A DNA stretch of 64,000 nt from the IMG/VR virus record IMGVR_UViG_3300047673_000554, positions 1-64,000 of that record; one strand, given 5' to 3'. Made by a program: the position numbers and the translations under genes. The notes under the pieces are model-generated. The model was given only the letters and a program-made list of their open reading frames with translations. It had not been told where the DNA came from and made no database searches. Of this stretch, positions 16,574 through 25,093 are shown piece by piece. Origin of the DNA: a virus. Position 1 is the stretch's first letter; the number at the start of each line of letters is the position of its first letter.

Positions 16574-18337
16574 TCAGATCACTTTAATTCTGCCCGGCCA
16601 GGCGATGTTTTTCGGAACCGTCTCAGCACCGCCAGCGGCGCCAGTGCCACCACCGGCCCAGGTGGCATAGGTGATGCTCCCGCCGCCCATCGCCTGCGTG
16701 CCGTAACCGCCGGAACCGACATAGTGGTTGTGACTCTTGAAGTCATCGAGACGATAGCTGCCCCCAGGACGGCCCGGGTCGATCCCGGCAGATTCGTCAA
16801 GATGGCGGATGAATTTACCGCGCGGATCTGGACTACGGAACGTGGTCGCGCCATCGCCCGAGGTCCAACCGCCCTCCATCCCCGCGCGAGCGGCTTCCGT
16901 AGTCAGCATTCCCGACTGTTGAGCGTGGTCCCACAACCATGGCCAATCGGCACGAACAAAGAGGGCATTGCCCAACGGGACGTGCCCCCCTGGATTCAAT
17001 ACGGTCGTCGTTTCAAGCACGGGCCGCCCGAGTGCCGTACCGTCTAGGCGCGCAATCGGTATCCAGTTGCCCTTGCCATCACTGCGCAAATGCCAATAAT
17101 CCCCGGCCCCCATCAGGTATAAGAATGGATAGCCGGCCGCATTCAGATGGGTATGAAACTTGATTTTGTTGCTGCCGGCCGCCTTGATTGTCAGTCGGTT
17201 GCTGGTGTTATCGACCCGTCGCACCACCACACTACGAACGCCCAGCGCTGAGTTGGCATCGGGCAGATCAACCGTCAACGCCCCCGCGCTGGCATCAATC
17301 AGGACAAGCCCCAACTCGTTCGCCACCAGGGGCCTTGAGGTGTTGACCTCCACCAAAGGGACTTGGCTCGTCCCGTTAATCAAGTCGAGCGTTTCAGTTT
17401 TGGTGAAGGCGTCCGTGATCGCATAACCGGCCAGCGTGGTCGGGTTGGTCCCACCCACCACCCGACCGTATTTGTCCACGGTCACACTGCGGTAGGTGCC
17501 GGCATTGATACCGGTGCGCCCGGCCGCCATTTCAAACAGCAGATCCGTCACGCCCAGGACAATCGGCGCATCCGTCACCAGTTGCCAAATGCTGTCGCCG
17601 TTGATGGTGCCGCGCTCGACATGCACAAACAGCCCGGGCGTCACTTCCAGACTGCTGTCGGCATCCGCGCTACGCGCCCACACACCCGCAGCCGCCACGT
17701 AAAGGCCGTTGTCTTTGGCCACGGCCTGGTTTTTCACCAACACGCGATCACCGGCAACCAGGGCGACCCCGTCAATGGTCTGAAGGCCGATCAGCACCAC
17801 AGGGGCGGTGGTCGCCACCCGTACCGAGTGCTTAAAGTCCAGCTTGCCCAGCTCCTCCAGCACCTTTTGATCGACGTACTCACGTGTTGCCAACACCACC
17901 GATGGATCGATTTTTAACTGAATGTTCGCGGTGCCGCTGGTGACGATGTGCATGCGTACCACTTGGTTACGCCCTGAGCCTTGCGCCAGCAAGGGCTTGT
18001 AACTCGGCGCGGCGTTGGCCACCGCCGAAAACACCCCATCCTTGTCTTCCAGCGCCAGCTCACGAATCCACCAGCCGCCCACGTCCGGCGGCAACACCAG
18101 CTCGGCGATCAACACATTGTCGTCGGTGGGAGAGACGCGCAGCTGATTGAGCTGCGCGCGATAGACCTGATTGACCAGCTTGGTTTGCGATGCACTGGGC
18201 ACCGGATCGGTGCCGTTCGCATCACCGATCAACATGTAACGCGGCTCCCAAGGGATACCCAGCGCGTCGCAGTTGGTTTTTTTGGCGGCCCCCTGAGTCG
18301 TGAGCATGCCGCCGAAAATAGAGTTTTTATCAACCAT
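16574..18337 (-). CDS. Tail fibre protein with collar domain
   Basis: A 587-residue receptor-binding fibre. The N-terminal ~160 residues (MVDKNSIFGGMLTTQGAAK onward, with QLRVSPTDDNVLIAELVLPP) are the baseplate-attachment domain of P2-like fibres. The C-terminal part has the tail-collar motif GKFIRHLDESAGIDPGRPGG, an SHNH metal-binding-like motif and a glycine-rich tip. The start overlaps the end of gene I by 8 bases. Host range is probably set by the C-terminal ~150 residues, the usual site of rapid change. Confidence 0.9.
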   Translation of the reverse strand: MVDKNSIFGGMLTTQGAAKKTNCDALGIPWEPRYMLIGDANGTDPVPSASQTKLVNQVYRAQLNQLRVSPTDDNVLIAELVLPPDVGGWWIRELALEDKDGVFSAVANAAPSYKPLLAQGSGRNQVVRMHIVTSGTANIQLKIDPSVVLATREYVDQKVLEELGKLDFKHSVRVATTAPVVLIGLQTIDGVALVAGDRVLVKNQAVAKDNGLYVAAAGVWARSADADSSLEVTPGLFVHVERGTINGDSIWQLVTDAPIVLGVTDLLFEMAAGRTGINAGTYRSVTVDKYGRVVGGTNPTTLAGYAITDAFTKTETLDLINGTSQVPLVEVNTSRPLVANELGLVLIDASAGALTVDLPDANSALGVRSVVVRRVDNTSNRLTIKAAGSNKIKFHTHLNAAGYPFLYLMGAGDYWHLRSDGKGNWIPIARLDGTALGRPVLETTTVLNPGGHVPLGNALFVRADWPWLWDHAQQSGMLTTEAARAGMEGGWTSGDGATTFRSPDPRGKFIRHLDESAGIDPGRPGGSYRLDDFKSHNHYVGSGGYGTQAMGGGSITYATWAGGGTGAAGGAETVPKNIAWPGRIKVI

Positions 18338-18941
18338 GTGGGTACACATCCAATTCGTCGAGGTTGTATTCGCTAACGCCGTGGCAGCCCTGAATCACCA
18401 CGTCCAAATCGGGATTGTTCCAGGGGTAAACATCGATCTCGTCGCCGTCATACACAGCGAAGCCGACATAGGCGTTCAATCGGGTTTCCAGCGTGATATC
18501 GAGACCGGTCAAATGCCGGGTCACGGGCTTGGCGTCGTCGATCAGGCGCTCCAGCTCCTGATACATGTCTTCGGTGATCCCGGTGTCCAGCACACCGACC
18601 TTCAGCGCAAAGGTGCCCGGCGGCCCTTCGGGGACGGTGTTGAACCACTCAATGATTTCGACCAGATAGCCTAGGGGCTCGACCACCCGGCGCAACGCAC
18701 CGATGGTGCCCTTGCGGGCATGGATGTAATACGACGCCTTGATCGCCGCGCGCTTGGTCGCCTCCGACCACCGATAGTCCCAGCGATCGACCGACCACGC
18801 CCATGCCAAATGCGGCAGCAGATGGACCGGACAGGTGTCGGGGTTGTACAGGGTGCGCAGCGGGACAATGGTTCGCTCGTAGAAAGCCGCCTCCAGAGCG
18901 CGCTCCAGTTGCGTGCTATTGCTTGGCAGCAGGCTTTTCAT
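18330..18941 (-). CDS. Baseplate protein I (P2-like)
   Basis: A 203-residue P2 gpI-type protein of the baseplate wedge. Family signatures include MKSLLPSNSTQLERALE at the start, LPHLAWAWSVDRWD at about 45-58 and GTIGALRRVVEPLGY at about 80-94. It overlaps gene J by four bases (ATGA) and the fibre gene by eight, so the three are translationally coupled. Confidence 0.92.
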   Translation of the reverse strand: MKSLLPSNSTQLERALEAAFYERTIVPLRTLYNPDTCPVHLLPHLAWAWSVDRWDYRWSEATKRAAIKASYYIHARKGTIGALRRVVEPLGYLVEIIEWFNTVPEGPPGTFALKVGVLDTGITEDMYQELERLIDDAKPVTRHLTGLDITLETRLNAYVGFAVYDGDEIDVYPWNNPDLDVVIQGCHGVSEYNLDELDVYPHG

Positions 18942-19825
18942 GTCGCCCCCGCCAGCTTCACCTCATAGCCGGTACACCATGCCGCCTGAGCCTTGCTCGG
19001 CGCCAAGTCCACCCAGCCGATCAGCTCAACCCGGGACACACCGGCGACGTGCAATTGCGCATCCACCGCCGAGCGTGCGACTTCGACACCCAAGCGCTTG
19101 CGCGGATTGATCCACTTTGCCAAGCGGTTGATGGCTTCGGCCAAACTGGCGTCCCCCTCAGGCCCGGCGCCGTTCATGTGCAAAAGGGCGTTAATGCGAT
19201 AGTCGATAATCTGCGCACCCTGCACCGTCACCCGATCGCCCAGCGGGCGCACGTCTTCATCACTCAAGCCCGCTTCGACGGTAGCCAGCAGCGCGGGACT
19301 GGCCTCGCCGCGCCCCTCGGAACTCAGCACCGTTACCGTAACGCAGCAAGGCTTCGGGCTTTCCGCCGAGGCATCCATCACCAACCCCGAGGCGTTACGG
19401 GCGTGCAGAATGTAGCTGACACGCGGCCCGGCCGTGGTCAGCCCCTCAAACGCCAACTGGATGCGCTCGCGAAACGGGTCGTCCAGCTCCTTGACCTCGG
19501 CCACCGGCGGCACCGCCGCTAGGTCCGCCGCCTGGATTACCAGGCGCTTGAGGTTGTAGTTCGCGCCCAACTGATCGAGGTCCGGGCCGATCGCGTGAGC
19601 CAGTAACAGCGCCTTGGCGGCGTCATTGACCCGGGCACGGTTACCGACCTTCTGATAGGCCCCCACCTCCAGCACCTTCACCACCGGATCGCTCTCAATT
19701 GCCGCGCTCCAGTTGTCGCCCATGTAGCCGCGAAACGTGCCCAGGGCTTCGTCATAGGTGACTTCGAAGTCCAACGGTTCCAGCACGTCCGGCGCCGGCA
19801 ACGCCGACAGATCCACGATGCTCAT
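18938..19825 (-). CDS. Baseplate assembly protein J
   Basis: A 295-residue gpJ-type wedge protein. It opens MSIVDLSALPAPDVLEPLDF, and carries YHLHARNASG-like and GDRVTVQGAQIIDY segments typical of P2/Mu J proteins. It forms the outer baseplate with W and I. ATGA overlap with W upstream and I downstream gives tight coupling. Confidence 0.92.
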   Translation of the reverse strand: MSIVDLSALPAPDVLEPLDFEVTYDEALGTFRGYMGDNWSAAIESDPVVKVLEVGAYQKVGNRARVNDAAKALLLAHAIGPDLDQLGANYNLKRLVIQAADLAAVPPVAEVKELDDPFRERIQLAFEGLTTAGPRVSYILHARNASGLVMDASAESPKPCCVTVTVLSSEGRGEASPALLATVEAGLSDEDVRPLGDRVTVQGAQIIDYRINALLHMNGAGPEGDASLAEAINRLAKWINPRKRLGVEVARSAVDAQLHVAGVSRVELIGWVDLAPSKAQAAWCTGYEVKLAGAT

Positions 19826-20148
19826 ACGCTCACCTCAAACAGAAAACGGTCGCCGAGGTACTCGCCGGCAATGCTCAGATTGATTTGCCCGCCCAGCACC
19901 GAGAGCGCGCGGACGCGCTCCAGCTTGACGCGCGGCTCCCACCGCCCGATCGCGCAGACCGCCTCGGCTTGCACCGAACTTTTCCAGCCTTCGTTAATCG
20001 GCATGTCGACGTACAAGGGGATCTTGCTGCCGTACTCCGGCCGCTGCCGGCGACTGCCCAGGCGCGTGCCCAAGATGTCGGCAATGGACTGCCGCACATG
20101 CTCGATGCCGGAGATGGGTTGGCCGGTGTGGCGGTCCATTCCGATCAT
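19822..20148 (-). CDS. Baseplate wedge protein W (gp25-like)
   Basis: A 108-residue gpW/T4 gp25-like protein with the lysozyme-like wedge fold. It has DRHTGQPISGIEHVRQSIADIL and RRQRPEYGSKIPLYVD, both highly typical. It overlaps J by four bases. Two ATG codons (MIGMD) are possible starts; the first is kept. Confidence 0.92.
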   Translation of the reverse strand: MIGMDRHTGQPISGIEHVRQSIADILGTRLGSRRQRPEYGSKIPLYVDMPINEGWKSSVQAEAVCAIGRWEPRVKLERVRALSVLGGQINLSIAGEYLGDRFLFEVSV

Positions 20149-20153
20149 CTAAC

Positions 20154-20390
20154 TCACTCCAGCGGTTCGAACTCTTGATGGGTCTTCAGGTAACGAACGG
20201 CCGGCTCGTCTGAAACAGATACTTCGACGCAGCCTCTGGCTACCGGCAACGTCCGTCCCGATTCGGGAAGGACCAAGGTGCGCGACGTGTACACCCGGTC
20301 GCGAAATTTCATCGTCAGATCCGCCGCCCGTTGCGGCTGCGGCTGCGGCTGCGGCTGCTCAATACTGAGCACATCGTTTGTCTTCGCCAT
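20154..20390 (-). CDS. Small unknown protein between V and W
   Basis: A 78-residue protein, MAKTNDVLSIEQ followed by a PQPQPQPQ run encoded by a hexanucleotide GCCGCA-type repeat (near 20334-20360). The run may vary in length. The rest has no recognised domain. The start is placed at MAKTND because GGAGAAATC precedes it; a hairpin with a U-run lies upstream. Position inside the baseplate operon suggests a virion or assembly role. Confidence 0.65.
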   Translation of the reverse strand: MAKTNDVLSIEQPQPQPQPQRAADLTMKFRDRVYTSRTLVLPESGRTLPVARGCVEVSVSDEPAVRYLKTHQEFEPLE

Positions 20391-20406
20391 GATTTCTCCA
20401 GGCATG

Positions 20407-20429
20407 AAAAAGCCCGCACTCGGCGGGCT
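20407..20429 (-). terminator. Hairpin plus U-run after gene V
   Basis: AGCCCGCCGAGTGCGGGCT followed by T-run on the minus strand, then GGAGAA and the next gene's ATG. Confidence 0.7.
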
Positions 20430-20444
20430 TGGATGAGTTAGTGA

Positions 20445-21050
20445 TTAGTGCGAGTGATGGTTGCTGTTACCTGTGGCGTCGAGAATCGAGGCGTCACTGG
20501 TGATGTCCTGCGTGACGTGTAACGGCCCGTCGATCGCCACTGCGCCCACCAACTTGATAGCCGCTGCTTTGACCGTCGCCGAACCCGGCGTCAGCGCCAC
20601 CTCAGTGCCTCCGACCTTGGCCGTCACGGCGGCATCCGTAACGACGACCTCGGTGCTACCGACCTTGATGGTGACGGTGCCGGTGGGCAGGGTGATGGTG
20701 TAGCTCTTGGCCTGCCAGTCATAGACTAATGAACCGCCGTCGTCGAAACGCCACACCTCCACATGGTCGCGGTTATCCGGCGGCGCGCCGGCATTGCCGT
20801 ACAGCCCCGGGATAAAGGTGCCCATGCCGGCCTGACCACTGGGGTTGAACAGCACCCCCTGCTCGCCCAGGCTCGGCGCCCGCCAATGCCGCGCCTTACC
20901 CGCCGCGAGGCTGTGCCAGCGCACCCAGGCGCTTGTCCACTCGCCATTCGACACTCGCACCGCCGGCCCCGTCAGATCCACCCCGACCACCGCGCAGGGC
21001 ATCAGCATGGCCGCGATCATGCGGTCATGCTCGGCACTGGCGTAACTCAC
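20445..21050 (-). CDS. Baseplate spike protein V
   Basis: A 201-residue gpV-type spike that punctures the outer membrane. The N-terminal OB-like part has [26 protein letters not shown]. The C-terminal part is a beta-prism repeat ([20 protein letters not shown] and similar). The tip ends HHSH, giving the H-x-H motif that binds iron at the apex of P2 gpV. It overlaps the upstream gene by four bases. Confidence 0.9.
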   Translation of the reverse strand: MSYASAEHDRMIAAMLMPCAVVGVDLTGPAVRVSNGEWTSAWVRWHSLAAGKARHWRAPSLGEQGVLFNPSGQAGMGTFIPGLYGNAGAPPDNRDHVEVWRFDDGGSLVYDWQAKSYTITLPTGTVTIKVGSTEVVVTDAAVTAKVGGTEVALTPGSATVKAAAIKLVGAVAIDGPLHVTQDITSDASILDATGNSNHHSH

Positions 21051-21556
21051 AGATCCTCCGGATTGAAAGGCCCATCGCCCGATTCAACGTCGAATACCAG
21101 CGAGCCCGGCGGCTCATTCGGCCAGGGCCACTCCTCAACACCCAGGTAGAGTTGGTGAGTCCATTCCACTAACCAGACCACGTAGCCATCCAGCTCCGGC
21201 TTGGTCCAGTCCTGCATCGCCTGGCCAAACTCGGCGGGCTCTACCTCAAGCCCCCACGTTTGCAGTCGTAACAACACAGCCAATTGGGCTGCAAGGTACG
21301 CGGCTTGCTGCAAATGCTGTGGTCGTATCGGGTCGACAATAATCCGCGCTTCGAACTTGCAAACCAGAGTGGTTTGCCCCGTTCCAATGTCGACACCAGG
21401 TTCCATCTCAGCCAGCTCGATGAACACCGCCGGTAGTGCAATGCGATCCTTGATGTTGGGCCACGCCGTCACCGCTTGAACGCCCGGCAGATGATCCTTC
21501 AGGTTCTGTTCTATTGCCCGGTAGAGCTGGTCGAGACTAAAAGGCTCGTCAGACAT
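21047..21556 (-). CDS. Putative tail terminator or completion protein
   Basis: 169 residues. The pattern ([22 protein letters not shown]..., central KFEARIIVD strand) and position between the Z-like gene and V suggest a small tail-completion or head-tail connector protein comparable to P2 gpR or lambda U. I do not recognise it to family level. It overlaps both neighbours (8 and 4 bases). Confidence 0.55.
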   Translation of the reverse strand: MSDEPFSLDQLYRAIEQNLKDHLPGVQAVTAWPNIKDRIALPAVFIELAEMEPGVDIGTGQTTLVCKFEARIIVDPIRPQHLQQAAYLAAQLAVLLRLQTWGLEVEPAEFGQAMQDWTKPELDGYVVWLVEWTHQLYLGVEEWPWPNEPPGSLVFDVESGDGPFNPEDL

Positions 21557-22214
21557 TCGCCGTCCCCTTCAAATACTTTTGCAGCTCAAAGTTGAATTCC
21601 TGCCGCAGGATTTCCAGCAGGCGCGCATCAGCGCGTTTAACCCAACTGTCGAAGTGCGGCTGGGCTTGTTCCAGTGACACCTTGGCTTTGGCCAGCGGAA
21701 AGCGATCGCCGTTTTCCGCCACCCACCCCGAACTGGGTCCACCGCCGGACGACACGGTGCTGTCGGGATAGTGATCCGCATTGAAGTGCTTGCTCGCGGT
21801 ACGAATCCAGATATCGGGTTTGTTGCCGTAGACCTTCTTGAGAAAGGCGCCCTGGTAACGCCGGCCGGCCACCGACACGCCAGTGCCAGACTGCCGTGCC
21901 CGGCCGATACGACTGGACTCGATGGCATTCAAACCGAACCACAACTTGCCACTGGTGGCCCCGCCGGAGACCGGGTAGCTGCGCAAGCGCTGACGAACCG
22001 CCGCCACGGCAATGCGTTCCTGCCGACTTACGGCCCGGGCAATGTGCGTGCGCAGCCAACCTAGCGTTTTGTTGATCGCCCGACGTTGGGCGGCGGCGGC
22101 CGCCTTGGGCACCAGCTTGGCGAAGTCCTGGAACGCTTTCAGGTCCGCCATCGAGGACTGGATGGAAATCATCCCACCACCGGCCGAGGGCTTGAAGTGA
22201 CTGCCGACACTCAT
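21549..22214 (-). CDS. Minor tail protein Z-like
   Basis: 221 residues resembling lambda minor tail protein Z: an N-terminal RRAINKTLGWLRTHIARAVSRQERI segment, a basic RLRSYPV stretch and RYQGAFLKKVYGNK, the usual 'GAF' block. In lambda, Z acts with U at the head-proximal tail end. It overlaps the genes on both sides, consistent with the head-tail junction block. Confidence 0.7.
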   Translation of the reverse strand: MSVGSHFKPSAGGGMISIQSSMADLKAFQDFAKLVPKAAAAAQRRAINKTLGWLRTHIARAVSRQERIAVAAVRQRLRSYPVSGGATSGKLWFGLNAIESSRIGRARQSGTGVSVAGRRYQGAFLKKVYGNKPDIWIRTASKHFNADHYPDSTVSSGGGPSSGWVAENGDRFPLAKAKVSLEQAQPHFDSWVKRADARLLEILRQEFNFELQKYLKGTANV

Positions 22215-22531
22215 GGGCGCATCCTCAGAATCAAGGCGACCAGACCGTCACCGCTCGGCTCCAGCTGCAACAGGTCGTAATCGCCACCGCCATCCAGCGC
22301 GGGCAGATCGATGCTGACCAGCATGCCCTGCTCCATGCCGTGCGAATCGCTGACGCGGATCTCGAACCGCGGCTCACGCAAACCGGTGTTCAGCTTGCCG
22401 AACTTGGGCTGCAACCACGGAGCGGCGAACATACCCAACACCGGTTCTTCGCGACCCTCGATCCGTGCGGTATCGCCCAGCGTTTCGAACACCACTGCGT
22501 CCACCTCGGCAATTAGATCGCGAAAGCTCAT
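22211..22531 (-). CDS. Head-tail joining protein (lambda FII-like)
   Basis: 106 residues starting MSFRDLIAEVDAVVFETLG. Length, position directly after the capsid gene and a beta-rich VRVSDSHG...GMLVSIDL core fit the lambda FII/head-tail attachment family. The start lies two bases after the capsid stop. It overlaps the Z-like gene by four bases. Confidence 0.65.
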   Translation of the reverse strand: MSFRDLIAEVDAVVFETLGDTARIEGREEPVLGMFAAPWLQPKFGKLNTGLREPRFEIRVSDSHGMEQGMLVSIDLPALDGGGDYDLLQLEPSGDGLVALILRMRP

Positions 22532-22533
22532 GG

Positions 22534-23529
22534 TCAGAGCTCCAGCAGGATCTGGGCGCGCGGCCGGGTGCACAAGTGCAGCGGGTTGGACTGGGCTTCG
22601 CCGGCCATGCCCTTGCCGAACTGCATCGGCTCAATCTTGCTGTAATACGGAATGCCTTGGGTGTTAACCGTTTCCATGTAGTCAGCCGGTGCGAACACTG
22701 AGATGTACAGATCAGGAACACCTTCAGGAACCAGCAGCGCCTTATCGTCGTGGACGAAAGAGACGCCCGCAACTTTGCCACGGTAGCGCTCCCAGATGAT
22801 GCCGCCGAACTCGAAGCTTTCCCGGGCATCACCACGCAACGCCGCTGCCTGTTGGCTGTTGAGGTAAGTCTCTTTGACCGAATCGTGAACGATCAGACTG
22901 TTCCAGAAATGCTTGCCGCAGAACGCGCGGGAACCCGTGCTGGTGACGGCACCGAGTGCGTCCTCCTGCATGTCCAGCGCTTCGACACATTGAACACGCA
23001 GCTCGGTGTTGGGGTCCGTCAGGCCCATGGAGAGCTTCTGACGCTCCACACCGAAACGATCATAGAGGTTCAACAGCACCGTCGAACCGTCGGCATCAAG
23101 GATCACGCCATTGAGTGCGCCCATGCGCTGAAACTCGTGGGTTGCGTCCAACTGGCGGCGCGCTTTGGCCAGGCGGGCATTGACCACATCTTGCACGGCC
23201 TGCAACTCGGTGCGGGTACCGAAGGCGCGAATGCCCTGGATCTCGTCGGCCTTGATGGTGAAGCGTTCCGGCAGGTGCACGGTGTTGAAGGGAATCAGGT
23301 TGCGCTTGCTGGCGGCGACCACCAGACCAGAGCCACCGCGCTCACCGGCCGGCACCAGCGCCAGGGTGTCGCCGTCCTTTTCGATCTGTACGGTCAGGGT
23401 GTTGATCCCTTCCTCGCGAAACAGGCCCAGGGCGCTGATACGGCCCGGCAGGTAGGGTTGATCGTTGAGTGCAGCAGTCAGCGCGGTAACGGTAAACGCT
23501 TCGTCGTCAAAAATGGCGATCTCGGCCAT
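22534..23529 (-). CDS. Major capsid protein E (lambda-like)
   Basis: A 331-residue HK97-fold capsid protein of the lambda gpE family. It begins MAEIAIFDDEAFTVTALTAALN, and contains LPGRISALGLFREEGINTLTV and GGIIWERYRGKVAG, both strongly typical. The start is placed at 23529 with GGAGAG upstream; the longer frame runs into a hairpin. It works with the decoration protein encoded just upstream. Confidence 0.93.
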   Translation of the reverse strand: MAEIAIFDDEAFTVTALTAALNDQPYLPGRISALGLFREEGINTLTVQIEKDGDTLALVPAGERGGSGLVVAASKRNLIPFNTVHLPERFTIKADEIQGIRAFGTRTELQAVQDVVNARLAKARRQLDATHEFQRMGALNGVILDADGSTVLLNLYDRFGVERQKLSMGLTDPNTELRVQCVEALDMQEDALGAVTSTGSRAFCGKHFWNSLIVHDSVKETYLNSQQAAALRGDARESFEFGGIIWERYRGKVAGVSFVHDDKALLVPEGVPDLYISVFAPADYMETVNTQGIPYYSKIEPMQFGKGMAGEAQSNPLHLCTRPRAQILLEL

Positions 23530-23548
23530 GGGTACTCTCCAGAAATTG

Positions 23549-23570
23549 AAAAGCCCGCTCAAGGCGGGCT
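23549..23570 (-). terminator. Hairpin plus U-run between decoration and capsid genes
   Basis: AGCCCGCCTTGAGCGGGCT followed by TTTT on the minus strand, then CTGGAGAG and the capsid ATG. Confidence 0.7.
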
Positions 23571-23591
23571 GGGTAAACGTGACTAAAGGTC

Positions 23592-23936
23592 CTAGCGGAC
23601 GATCAGGAAATGGGCGGCCAGGTCTTTCTCGGCCTCAGGGTCCAGTCCGGTCAGGTGTACTTCGCTGACCTCCGCCAGTCGCACCACGGCGCGCCCCCGG
23701 CGCACGATGTCCGACGCCCCCAGTGGCCCGAAGAGAATCGCCACAGCAGTCTGGGTGCCGTCTTCAGCGGTCGGGTGGTACGGCGCGAATTCACGCGTCG
23801 CGGTCACCAGCCCCAGGACTTGCCCTGGGTACAGCGCTGGACCTGCCGCAACGTTGATCGATTCCCGCGAAATGTTCCCCGCCCCTTCAGACAGAAGAAA
23901 CTCACCCGCGTGGATCGGCTCTTTTTTGATGGTCAT
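23592..23936 (-). CDS. Head decoration protein D
   Basis: A 114-residue lambda gpD-type protein that trimerises on the expanded capsid. It has the N-terminal arm HAGEFLLSEGAGNISRE, the GLVTATREFAPYHP block and LFGPLGA. It overlaps the protease gene by four bases. Confidence 0.9.
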   Translation of the reverse strand: MTIKKEPIHAGEFLLSEGAGNISRESINVAAGPALYPGQVLGLVTATREFAPYHPTAEDGTQTAVAILFGPLGASDIVRRGRAVVRLAEVSEVHLTGLDPEAEKDLAAHFLIVR

Positions 23937-25093
23937 GGTCTTGCTCCTTTCGCGCCGCGCGCAGTTCCAGATTGGGCCGCTTGACGCGAAGCCCAGATCG
24001 AGGTGGGATCAGGTTGTTTGGCCAGCACCTTGGGGGCTGGGTCGTCATCCAGCGGCAGACTGTTATCGATTTCGAAGCCCTTGCCGCTGGTGACAATTTT
24101 GTCGAACAGACGCGCCCGAACTGCTGCAGCATCCAACCCCGCCGCAACGTATTCAGCGCTGAACTCCGGTAAACGAGCCGCCACGCAGAGATCATTCACG
24201 GCCTTGGCACGTGCCAACCCGGCCAAGACGATCTCTTCGCTTTCGAGCTGGGTCGAACTGAGCAACGGCTCGACCAGATTGGAGATGCCCGCCGCCGTGC
24301 AGCGCTGGGAGATCATCAGTGCCAACTTGGCCGAATCGACCACCGGCGGCACCAATGGCGGATCGACCGGATCCAGCTCCAGATCCGGATCCGCTTCCGG
24401 TGGCTCGTCGAGCTGGGCCAACAACTCAGCCGGCGTATGCTGGTAACGCTGCAACACACCACCTTGGCCAAGGCAGGCATTGACCTTAATGCCGTCGCCG
24501 ACTTCATCGGCCAAGCCCAAGGCCACGGCCTCATTCGCGGTGAGCCAGGTTTCAGCGGCAACCAGCCGTCGCAGTTCGACCTCATCGATTTCCGGCGCCT
24601 TCGCTTTGTAGGCTGCGATGATCGCCTCCATCGTCTGGTCGAGCGCATCGGCCACCTTGCGGAAGTCTTCGGCATCCCCGGTGGCGTAGGTCCAGGGGTT
24701 GTGAATCATCAACATGGCATTGGCCGCAATCACAACCTTATGCGCGCCGCACACCGCCACGCTGGCGGCACTGGCGGCCAGCGCATCAACACGACCGGTG
24801 CAACGCTCAGCCAGACGCGACAACGCGTTGTGCATAGCCAGCCCGTCGAACAAATCGCCGCCGATGCTGTTGAACGCCGCGATCACCGGCGATACACCGT
24901 CATCCATGGCCCGCAGGTCTTGCACGAACTGATTGGCCGTAATGCCCCAGGTACCGATCTCGCCATAGACAAAGACCTCAATCACCCGCTCGGCAGCTTC
25001 GCCGCTGGCCTGCACGGCATACCAGGTTTTGTCCTGAACCGGCACACGCTGGCCGGCGCGGTTGTAAATGCGCGGTCGCGCTTTTTTGCTCAT
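23933..25093 (-). CDS. Prohead protease, ClpP/S49-like
   Basis: A 386-residue serine protease of the lambda gpC group that matures the capsid; the C-terminal third probably doubles as scaffold (as lambda Nu3 does). NSIGGDLFDGLAM forms the oxyanion block, ALAASAASVA carries the catalytic serine and MLMIHNPW the histidine. It overlaps both portal and decoration genes by four bases. No separate scaffold gene is visible between protease and capsid. Confidence 0.9.
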   Translation of the reverse strand: MSKKARPRIYNRAGQRVPVQDKTWYAVQASGEAAERVIEVFVYGEIGTWGITANQFVQDLRAMDDGVSPVIAAFNSIGGDLFDGLAMHNALSRLAERCTGRVDALAASAASVAVCGAHKVVIAANAMLMIHNPWTYATGDAEDFRKVADALDQTMEAIIAAYKAKAPEIDEVELRRLVAAETWLTANEAVALGLADEVGDGIKVNACLGQGGVLQRYQHTPAELLAQLDEPPEADPDLELDPVDPPLVPPVVDSAKLALMISQRCTAAGISNLVEPLLSSTQLESEEIVLAGLARAKAVNDLCVAARLPEFSAEYVAAGLDAAAVRARLFDKIVTSGKGFEIDNSLPLDDDPAPKVLAKQPDPTSIWASRQAAQSGTARGAKGARP

